A stretch of 41,920 bases of DNA from ARS1285 sp039796495 (GTDB lineage Archaea > Nanobdellota > Nanobdellia > Pacearchaeales > GW2011-AR1), in contig JBDKJQ010000063.1 in NCBI GenBank assembly GCA_039796495.1, positions 1 through 41,920 on the forward strand, in the 5' to 3' direction. Position numbers and translations under genes: made by a program. Of this stretch, positions 1-6,087 are shown piece by piece. The number at the start of each line of letters is the position of its first letter. Position 1 is the stretch's first letter. The notes under the pieces are model-generated. The model was not told where the DNA came from. It did not search any database and was given only the letters and a program-made list of their open reading frames with translations.

Positions 1-84
1 CAATTTAAAGAACTCTCTTCTAATCAGCTCTTTTTTCATTAAAGAACTAAGAATCTCTATCCAATTTTATTTATGTAATCAATA

Positions 85-150
85 ACATATGTCCCTACGA
101 CATATGTCTGTGGGACGTACACAATGTATGATTATGCAAACAATTAAAAA
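85..150 (+). promoter_or_regulatory. Upstream region of the FKBP gene with palindromic repeats and TATA-like box
   Basis: The 8-base palindrome acatatgt occurs twice, at 85-92 and 100-107, and gtccc at 91-95 faces gggac at 112-116, so the segment could bind a dimeric regulator or form a small hairpin. An A/T tract at 144-150 lies about 25 nt before the ATG at 172, the spacing expected of an archaeal TATA box on a leaderless transcript. An operator role is inference; the repeats are directly visible. Confidence 0.35.
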
Positions 151-171
151 TGCTTTATTATTTCTAGGGAG

Positions 172-603
172 ATGATTAAGCCAGGAGATACCATCAGCGT
201 AGATTATGAAGGAAGATTAGAAAACGGAGAGGTATTTGATAGCTCAACTCATGGAGACCATTCTCATCCTCTCGAGTTTACGGTTGGTAGTGGAATGGTT
301 ATCAAGGGATTTGACAAGGGAGTTTTGGATATGAAGATTGGTGAAGAAAAAGAAATTGTAATTAAACCTGAAGAGGCATATGGGCGGGTAAATAAAAGTT
401 TATTTAAGGAGATTCCTAAAAGCTCATTTCAATTTGAGGAGGAGCCAGAAGTCGGTAAAAATTTGATGATCAGCCTTCCTGATGGCAGGCAATTTCAGAC
501 AAAAATTTTGAAGCTTGGCAAGAACACTATCACTATTGATCTTAATCACCCTCTTGCGGGAAAAACCTTAATTTTTAAGGTGAAGGTCTTGAATGTAACG
601 TAA
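172..603 (+). CDS. FKBP-type peptidyl-prolyl cis-trans isomerase (SlyD-like)
   Basis: This 143-aa protein should catalyse proline cis-trans isomerisation and act as a folding chaperone in the cytoplasm. It opens with the FKBP signature (VDYEGRLENGEVFDSS, residues 10-25), followed by VIKGFDKGVLDMKIGE and the PEEAYG strand. Residues about 70-120 form an insert-in-flap chaperone domain, as in SlyD and archaeal short FKBPs, and the last strand (LIFKVKVLNV) completes the FKBP core. The length fits the short archaeal class, with no metal-binding tail. The ATG at 172 is chosen because a TATA-like A/T tract lies about 25 nt upstream. It ends 28 bases from the convergent helicase gene. Family assignment is firm; partner proteins are unknown. 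Confidence 0.93.
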   Translation: MIKPGDTISVDYEGRLENGEVFDSSTHGDHSHPLEFTVGSGMVIKGFDKGVLDMKIGEEKEIVIKPEEAYGRVNKSLFKEIPKSSFQFEEEPEVGKNLMISLPDGRQFQTKILKLGKNTITIDLNHPLAGKTLIFKVKVLNVT

Positions 604-631
604 ATTTAGAAAACCTTTAGGGACTATTTTA

Positions 632-2314
632 TTAATCGCTGATCATATCATCCCAGCTCTCTTTATTAGTCCTATAAGGATCCTCTGATTCTATGTCTTC
701 CATTTCCTGTGCCTTTCTGAAATCTTTTTCTAAAAAATCTTCATCTTTTTCAAATAAGGGTTGCTGGCTTTCTCTTTCATTTTTCTGAATGTCCAAAATA
801 AGTTTCATTTCATTATTGATGAAATACGTTGGCTTTTTACCGGAGTAGGTTAAGTAAAGGGTGTGTTTCGCCCGAGAAATTGCTACATAAAATAATCTTT
901 TTTCTTCATGCTCTTTGTTATAATCGTTTAGATTTAACAAATCCATTATTGGATGATCGGAATATTTGCAGGGAAAGTGTTGTTCATTGCATCCGATTAC
1001 AAATACAATATCTGCCTCAAGCCCCTTAATTGCATGAATCGTTGAAAGAGTAACCTCGTCTTTTTGCTGATAAAAGTCGTCTTCTTTTTTTATAACATAA
1101 GGAATGTTTTTCTGTTTGAGTCGCGTTGCAACATCGTTTAACTGTCTGTTTGTCCTTGCTAAAACAAATATCTTATTTTTTTTATGACCTGCTTGTATGA
1201 TCTTTTCTAATACGAAAGATAGCTCTTCAAATTCTGTAGAGAAATTATGTAAAAAAAGATTTTTATCTCCTTTATTATGAGCTTCTAAATTTATAAACTG
1301 TAAATCTTTAATCGCATTATTCATTAATGCGACTATATGTTGCGTGCTTCTGTAGTTTTTTGTGAGGATGATGGTTTCAGATTCCGGATATATTTGCCCA
1401 AACTGCAAGATATGGTTTATGTCCGATCCTCTCCATCCAAAAATAGACTGACGTGGATCTCCAACAACAAATAAATGAGGAGCACTAAAAACGTGTAACA
1501 GTTCTGTTTGCTGCATGTTTACGTCCTGATATTCATCAACAAGGACATAATCATATTGAGGTATGTAAGAGAGTTTTTTTTTAAAGAATTCCAGAGTATC
1601 GACTAATTGATCATTGAATGATCTGAAGCCATGGAGTTTGATATACTGATTAAGCGTCTTGCATACTAAAAATATCTGTCCCATTTTGCCAGAAACAAAT
1701 TTAGAAAGTTCTGAAATTTCCTGTTTTTTTGCCTTGCAATAATCAATTATAAAAAAACAGTCATTTAAGAAAATGGCTGTAAGCTCTTCTTTTGTTTTAT
1801 TCTTTTTTTGTAGCTCTGAAAAATAATCTTCGATTATATTATCTAATTTAAGATTCAGTGACTGTAGGGAAAAAGAAAGCGCAATAAGTTTGGTCGAGTG
1901 GTCCATCATGCGCACTGGCTTTCCATAAACCTGAAATTGATTATTTCGCAAAATTTTCTCGCAGAAAGAATTAAAAGTTTCTATATTTGTTGTTATGCCT
2001 GCCTGCACGAGACGCTCTTGCATTTCATGTCGTGCTTTTCTTGTAAAAGTTATGGCTAAAATTTTTTTTGGGTCAACCCCCTTATATTTTATGAGGAATT
2101 CTATCCTTTTGGTTAGTACAGTTGTTTTTCCTGAGCCGGCTCCTGCAATGCAGCAAATTCTTTTTTTATCAGAAATTATTGCCTTTTTTTGAAAGTCATT
2201 ATAGGGAGCAAAAAAATGATCGAGTTCTTGAAAGAGGTGTTTGTCTTCCTCAGTGATGATTGTTTGTTCGAACAGCTCTTTTCTTTCCGGAAGGATATTT
2301 GCGAGTTCACCCAT
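632..2314 (-). CDS. UvrD/Rep-family superfamily 1 DNA helicase
   Basis: A 560-aa ATP-dependent 3'-5' DNA helicase of the UvrD/PcrA/Rep group. Visible motifs in order are: Walker A GAGSGKTT (about residues 57-64), motif II with DEYQD near residue 260, motif III VVGDPRQSIFGWRGSD, motif IV TKNYRST, motif V STIHAIKGLEADIVFV, and motif VI RLFYVAISRAK. It is shorter than bacterial UvrD (about 720 aa), and the acidic C-terminal tail replaces the usual extension. Roles in repair or in removing proteins from DNA are inferred from the family. It is convergent with the FKBP gene. A TATA-like ttatataaa at about 2340-2349 lies some 30 nt before the ATG. Confidence 0.93.
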   Translation of the reverse strand: MGELANILPERKELFEQTIITEEDKHLFQELDHFFAPYNDFQKKAIISDKKRICCIAGAGSGKTTVLTKRIEFLIKYKGVDPKKILAITFTRKARHEMQERLVQAGITTNIETFNSFCEKILRNNQFQVYGKPVRMMDHSTKLIALSFSLQSLNLKLDNIIEDYFSELQKKNKTKEELTAIFLNDCFFIIDYCKAKKQEISELSKFVSGKMGQIFLVCKTLNQYIKLHGFRSFNDQLVDTLEFFKKKLSYIPQYDYVLVDEYQDVNMQQTELLHVFSAPHLFVVGDPRQSIFGWRGSDINHILQFGQIYPESETIILTKNYRSTQHIVALMNNAIKDLQFINLEAHNKGDKNLFLHNFSTEFEELSFVLEKIIQAGHKKNKIFVLARTNRQLNDVATRLKQKNIPYVIKKEDDFYQQKDEVTLSTIHAIKGLEADIVFVIGCNEQHFPCKYSDHPIMDLLNLNDYNKEHEEKRLFYVAISRAKHTLYLTYSGKKPTYFINNEMKLILDIQKNERESQQPLFEKDEDFLEKDFRKAQEMEDIESEDPYRTNKESWDDMISD

Positions 2315-2422
2315 TTTAAGATTAAATGAGGAGGGAGAGTTATATAAAGCTTATTGGCTTTTCATTTCTGAAATTTAAGTACTACTTTTATTTTATTAAA
2401 GATTATTAACACTACTTTCCCT

Positions 2423-2441
2423 ATGCAGAAAGTTTTTAGCA
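2423..2441. repeat. Short dispersed repeat, copy A (near-identical to 3374-3392)
   Basis: The 19 bases here match 3374-3392 at 17 positions (shared core tttttagca), and weaker similarity continues about 40 bases downstream in both copies. Both lie in non-coding DNA about 950 bases apart. Only copy B is extended into a perfect hairpin. The function is unknown and chance is possible in DNA this AT-rich. Confidence 0.3.
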
Positions 2442-2556
2442 TCTATTGAAAGTTATTGCTGGAAGTATTTAGGTATTACCTTTGTGAAATTACTTATTAG
2501 TACTACGTCTTTAGAACATATAAATCTTTAAATATTCTCATTATTAAAAAATTAGT

Positions 2557-2856
2557 ATGGTGAAAGAAACAAATCCTTATGAATCTCCGAAAACTTATGA
2601 GCCTGATCGTTGGAAATGGGTGAGAAGGGGACTTTTTGCAAGCGCTGTAATTGGAGGAATCATAGGTTATTCTTTTTATTTAAACAAAAAACCCGCAGTC
2701 ACTAGACAGACAAAAAGAGTTGACCAGTTTACTAATTATGCTTTCGAAGGAGAAAGTATTGAATGGAAAATTCTTGTCATGGACGAAAACAAGATAGACT
2801 CAATAACTGACGTGGTTGCTACAATCGGCGATGTGCAAGGTGAAGGAAACAACTAA
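2557..2856 (+). CDS. Small single-span membrane protein of unknown function
   Basis: This 99-aa protein is not recognised. It has a charged cytoplasmic-type N-terminus (residues 1-24, ending in basic RWKWVRR), one glycine-rich transmembrane helix at about residues 25-42 (LFASAVIGGIIGYSFYL), a basic stretch, and a hydrophilic C-terminal part that would lie outside or inside depending on topology. No cysteine pairs or enzyme motifs are visible. Its promoter is well placed: tttaaat at 2527-2533 lies 27 nt before the ATG, suggesting a leaderless mRNA. It is flanked by the helicase promoter and a long gene-poor stretch, so context gives no function. Confidence 0.7.
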   Translation: MVKETNPYESPKTYEPDRWKWVRRGLFASAVIGGIIGYSFYLNKKPAVTRQTKRVDQFTNYAFEGESIEWKILVMDENKIDSITDVVATIGDVQGEGNN

Positions 2857-3044
2857 GTTCGTATAATGTATCTTGTGCGAATCTTTTGTATGTAAATTAT
2901 TGGTTTATGAGAAAATGAGAGTTTTTAAGAGAAATTGATCAAAACTCTGGGAAGGAGATCTCTTTCCAACCATCTTCATTTCATTCCTGGTTAAATCAGA
3001 TACTAGAGAAACTAACCCTAAAGGAGATTCGTACACCAAATTTA

Positions 3045-3291
3045 TCAGCAATCTTTCTCGATAACCGGGTATGCCTTATCTTTCCAATAAATAAATGTTC
3101 CATTAAGAAGTAAATATTTGCCCTTGATTTCCGCGGGTTTTATATAAACTTCTTTGCTCCAATACCGACCCTCGCTATTTCTTATATCTTCTAGCACTAT
3201 ATTTCCGAGTCCTAGGAAATTAACAAAAGGGAGGGGGTGTAACTGGAAAATTAATTTTAATAGACTGATTTTTGAAAAGTAAGGTACTCAT
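3045..3291 (-). pseudogene. Small gene interrupted by a +1 frameshift
   Basis: Reading leftward, the ATG at 3291-3289 has a TATA-like cttaaataa at 3312-3320, 25 nt upstream, as do functional genes here. The first frame runs 23 codons and stops at 3222-3220. Skipping one T in the TTTT run that follows the C-rich tract (3223-3236) joins it to a second frame that continues 59 codons to a TGA at 3047-3045, giving an 81-residue composite. The second part reads like real protein (VNFLGLGNIVLEDI, YWSKEVYIKP, YLLLNGTFIYWKDKAYP). It was not recognised. It may be a recent pseudogene, a sequencing error in the homopolymer run, or a programmed frameshift; the first two are likelier. Confidence 0.5.
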
Positions 3292-3381
3292 GCCGGAGTA
3301 ACCTAGAAGGGTTATTTAAGTTTTTCTTATACTTGTTTACTTTATTGTGCCATAGTTATTTTAAATTTTATTCATGTAGAA

Positions 3382-3404
3382 ACTTTTTAGCAATGCTAAA
3401 AAGT
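3382..3404. repeat. Perfect 10-bp inverted repeat
   Basis: The arms actttttagc (3382-3391) and gctaaaaagt (3395-3404) are exact reverse complements around a 3-base loop. The left part belongs to the 19-base repeat also found at 2423-2441. It lies upstream of the leftward frameshifted gene and downstream of nothing transcribed rightward. It could be an operator or a structured RNA element; no function can be assigned. Confidence 0.5.
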
Positions 3405-3701
3405 ATTCTCAAGAAATTTAGGGGTTGAGATTGATAAAACTAGGGTTCATACCGATAACAGTCCTACTATGTTTACATGCTTTGTATTAAGATATATCCT
3501 AAGGTTCTGTGAAAATCTTTATATAATTTTTATTGTCCTTAGCCGAACTTGGATAATTAGTACTGCTTAAAGTCTGCTCTGTTCAGACTCTATTCTAGGA
3601 TATTCATTGAATCAACTGGAAAAGACCTCATTTAGTTATTTTTATAGAGGGTTAAATTAATAGAAAAACTTTAAGATAAAAAATTAAGAGGATAGATGAA
3701 G

Positions 3702-3914
3702 CTATCTGTGTTTACAGGGACACCACTTTTTTAATAGCATCAATGCTGCCGCAACAATTATGACCCATTTTGCCCATGAAGTCATATACCATTTTGGAAC
3801 TAAAGTTACTACTAAGATTACTATTGGAAGACTCCAAGAAAATGTAGAACAAGCACCGCAATCGTAGCACGTGTTATCAACATTCATTGATCTGTTAATA
3901 GATTTTTTTGCCAT
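3702..3914 (-). CDS. Small cysteine-containing membrane protein
   Basis: This 70-aa protein is not recognised. It has a short basic N-terminus, a cysteine cluster CYDCGAC at about residues 16-22, two hydrophobic helices (about residues 28-41 and 48-61), and a second cysteine pair in CPC near the C-terminus. The four to five cysteines on either side of a helical hairpin could bind a metal ion or form disulfides. An SD-like aggag (read leftward, 3917-3926) lies about five bases before the ATG, which supports the start. It stands alone, with gene-poor DNA downstream. Confidence 0.65.
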   Translation of the reverse strand: MAKKSINRSMNVDNTCYDCGACSTFSWSLPIVILVVTLVPKWYMTSWAKWVIIVAAALMLLKKWCPCKHR

Positions 3915-4073
3915 TTACTCCTCTTTTATTTATTTTTATGATCACGATTTTGGCTTATTTAAACATTATGTTTCTAATAATCTTTTAGAGAAGTTTATAC
4001 CTTTAATTTTAATTCTTACTAGCATTGGAAATTAAATGAAAAGATTTATAAATAATTAAAATTTGGTAAGGTT

Positions 4074-4697
4074 ATGTTTTGGTTTTTTAAAAAAAGAGAT
4101 GAAAAAAATGATATTATTGTTATTAAAAGTGCTGTTCAAACAGGCTTTTCTAATGTTAAGAATGATATAAACAACTTAACTAAATGGATTAAACACCTTG
4201 ATTCTCGAGATACGGCATTAAAACGGCAGGTTAACGGTATTACCGACGACTTTTCTGTTCTTAAAGATGAAGTTGAGCAACTGAAAAATATTATTTCTCT
4301 TATTGGCGAAAGGCCAATATTCAAACAGAAACAAACACTATTTCGTAAACAAACGGGTGTTTATAGTAATTTAAACACTGTTCAAACAGATGTTCAAACA
4401 TCTATTTTAAATAATCTAACTGCTCATGAAAGAGCAATAGTATTCCTTTTGCTTAATTCAGATATGAAGTTAAGTTATGAGGATTTAGCGGCAATGCTTG
4501 GAAAGAATAAAGCGACTATTCGAGGTCAGGTGAATAATATAAAACAGAAAAGTGAAGGGTTCATTGAAGAGATAATTGGAGAAAGTAACAAGAAGAGGAT
4601 ATTCATACCAGAGAAAACTAAAGAATTATTGCTTAAAATAAGAAAAGTGAGAGGTAGATCTAAAGAAAAATTAGAGGGACATGAAAGAAATGAATAA
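4074..4697 (+). CDS. Coiled-coil protein with C-terminal winged helix-turn-helix
   Basis: A 207-aa predicted DNA-binding protein. Residues about 15-80 have the charged heptad pattern of a coiled coil. Residues about 118-165 form a helix-turn-helix (LTAHERAIVFLLL, then YEDLAAMLGKNKATIRGQV), followed by a basic tail. The layout matches the protein encoded on the opposite strand at 4962-5657: an N-terminal coiled coil, a Q/T-rich linker, then a helix-turn-helix beginning with LT. They are likely distant paralogs. Transcriptional regulation is inferred; no ligand domain is visible. TATA-like tttataaat at 4044-4052 lies 26 nt before the ATG, suggesting a leaderless mRNA. Confidence 0.75.
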   Translation: MFWFFKKRDEKNDIIVIKSAVQTGFSNVKNDINNLTKWIKHLDSRDTALKRQVNGITDDFSVLKDEVEQLKNIISLIGERPIFKQKQTLFRKQTGVYSNLNTVQTDVQTSILNNLTAHERAIVFLLLNSDMKLSYEDLAAMLGKNKATIRGQVNNIKQKSEGFIEEIIGESNKKRIFIPEKTKELLLKIRKVRGRSKEKLEGHERNE

Positions 4698-4860
4698 ATT
4701 ACATAGCAAAAGGTTGAAAAGTGAGAGTTTTTTCATGAATCTATCCATGATAAAGAGAGAGCTAAAGTATAGTCTAGATATTTTACAGAAAAGAGAGTTT
4801 AAATTGTTACAAATAAAAAGAAGAAGTATTATTGTGAGATGGGTGGAAAGAAAATTATAA
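4681..4860 (+). CDS. Possible small basic protein overlapping the preceding regulator gene
   Basis: An open frame of 59 codons starts at an ATG 17 bases before the end of the upstream regulator gene and stops at 4858-4860. The product is strongly basic and helical-looking (KRLKSESFF, IKRRSIIVRWVERK). The overlap suggests translational coupling. It has no recognisable domain, and its short length and AT-rich composition mean it could be a chance frame. Confidence 0.4.
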   Translation: MKEMNKLHSKRLKSESFFMNLSMIKRELKYSLDILQKREFKLLQIKRRSIIVRWVERKL

Positions 4861-4961
4861 AGGCTAAAATTATAAAATTTTGTCTTTTTAAGCTTTAAAA
4901 ATATCGCAGAGGTTTGTTTAGCCTATGCTTTATTATTTTTATTCGTTACAACGAAATTAAG

Positions 4962-5657
4962 TTATATTTCCCTTAATCGTATAATTGTTGAGAGTGAAGC
5001 TATTTTTTTTAAATCAGGTGCTATTTTGAGTAGGATTTTTTTATTATTTATTTTTTCCTTTTTAATAGGAATCCCTTTATTAGTCATACGATGAACATAG
5101 TCCCTAATAGAGCTTTCACTTAATTCCAATAATCGGGAGAGTAGGGTATAAGTTATTTCTTGTTGATTTTGTTCTTCTAGTTGATAAATGGTTGAAAAAA
5201 CAAGCATTTCTTGATGAGTTAGGTGCTTAAACTTTAATCGTATATCTTTCTTAAGATTATCCAAAGAGCTAAGGATTTCCGTTGCTTCCTGAAGGTTATG
5301 TTCGATTGATTTTAGGCTATTTGCAGAGGATATATTTGTTGATTTGTCTGTTGGTCTGTCTGTCTGTCTGTCTGTTGGAACCCCTTCATTTCTCATAGAA
5401 ATAGACAAATTTTGGTCTTTTAACCCCTTAATTTCCATTGGAACTGTTGGATTTTGTGTTGGATTCGCAGAGTTCGTATGAATTATCTGTTGGAGTGTCG
5501 AAAGAAGGTTATTAGTAAATTGCTGGCTATAATGGAGCCGTTTAAGACTTTCTTGAATATCTGAAAAAAAAATATTTATTTTTAAAAGCTCTTCATGCAA
5601 AAACTGAACATCTTGTTTAACTTTATGAAAGGCAGATTTTATATGGTCATTTTCCAT
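4962..5657 (-). CDS. Coiled-coil and helix-turn-helix protein with tetranucleotide repeat in the linker
   Basis: A 231-aa predicted DNA-binding protein. Residues about 1-62 are coiled-coil-like; residues 63-110 are a polar linker that includes PTDRQTDRPTDKST, encoded by tandem tctg repeats; residues 111-140 form a second heptad stretch; residues about 145-200 form a winged helix (LTHQEMLVFSTIYQL, then LSRLLELSESSIRDYVHRM). The architecture resembles the protein at 4074-4697. Tail-to-tail orientation separates them by the small ORF. TATA-like aaatttaaat at 5679-5688 lies 26 nt before the ATG and overlaps the end of the next gene. Regulatory function is inferred. Confidence 0.8.
   Translation of the reverse strand: MENDHIKSAFHKVKQDVQFLHEELLKINIFFSDIQESLKRLHYSQQFTNNLLSTLQQIIHTNSANPTQNPTVPMEIKGLKDQNLSISMRNEGVPTDRQTDRPTDKSTNISSANSLKSIEHNLQEATEILSSLDNLKKDIRLKFKHLTHQEMLVFSTIYQLEEQNQQEITYTLLSRLLELSESSIRDYVHRMTNKGIPIKKEKINNKKILLKIAPDLKKIASLSTIIRLREI
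5355..5374. repeat. Tandem tctg tetranucleotide repeat inside a coding region
   Basis: Five uninterrupted copies of tctg occupy 5355-5374, with one further copy at 5347-5350. They encode the D-R-Q-T part of the linker of the leftward helix-turn-helix gene. Because the unit is four bases, gain or loss of one copy would shift the frame before the DNA-binding domain, which is how contingency loci work in bacteria. Whether the array varies in copy number cannot be seen from one sequence. Confidence 0.8.
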
Positions 5658-5687
5658 TGGTTCTAAAGACCTACTTCTTATTTAAAT

Positions 5688-5960
5688 TTATTTGGGATAT
5701 TTGGCGTAAAAAAGATCATACACCTTGTTGGAAAGTTTCCAGCGCATCCTTCTTGAAAAAAGATCTCCTTTGGCATTCTTGTTTATAGAAATAACTAACT
5801 TTTTTTCCCGCAACTCTATCAATAATCTTTTTATAAATTCTTCATCACGCGCTATTTCTTTTGCTATTTCCGAGGTAAACGGAAATTTCGGAAAACGATC
5901 ATAAAGATAGGAAAGAATCTGCTCAATAATCTTGTCTTTTTTTTGTTGGCCCAGTTTCAT
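5688..5960 (-). CDS. Small winged-helix DNA-binding-type protein
   Basis: A 90-aa protein with the helical pattern of a winged helix: an N-terminal helix (KKDKIIEQILSYLYDRF), a helix-turn-helix (FTSEIAKEIARDEEFIKRLLIEL), and a wing-like strand pair (KKLVISINKN, then basic RRMRWKL). It is probably a small regulator, but no specific family is recognised. It ends just before the next leftward regulator gene, and the promoter of that gene overlaps its last codons. A TATA-like atttaaaaat lies about 26 nt before its own ATG, so the two leftward genes appear to have separate promoters. Confidence 0.7.
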   Translation of the reverse strand: MKLGQQKKDKIIEQILSYLYDRFPKFPFTSEIAKEIARDEEFIKRLLIELREKKLVISINKNAKGDLFSRRMRWKLSNKVYDLFYAKYPK

Positions 5961-6087
5961 AAACTATTTAAATGAAAACAATTTTTAAATGTGTTGATGA
6001 TAGAATACAGGATTTATAATCGGGGATTTTTCTCCAAAATTCTATCTCCTTTTACTTAGGTATGAGAGAATATCAACGCTTAAAGAC

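Larger units (their letters stand above)
2857..3701. other. Gene-poor stretch with a frameshifted gene, hairpins and a possible orphan promoter
   Basis: Apart from the frameshifted reading frame at 3045-3291, no intact gene was found in these 845 bases. It contains an almost perfect palindrome at 2950-2967, a perfect 10-bp hairpin at 3382-3404, a TATA-like tttatataatt near 3519-3529 with no start codon at the expected distance, and a 6-bp hairpin at 3571-3589. The last two could mark a small RNA starting near 3547; this is only a suggestion. No tRNA or known RNA motif was recognised. Confidence 0.5.

Noticed and set aside
2950..2967. Near-perfect 18-base palindrome as a terminator of the frameshifted gene.
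   Set aside because: It has no loop and no clear T tract right after it; kept only as a note in the spacer description.
3480..3660. Small RNA gene with promoter near 3519 and a 6-bp hairpin at 3571-3589.
   Set aside because: No known RNA family or conserved boxes were recognised; evidence is too thin for a feature.
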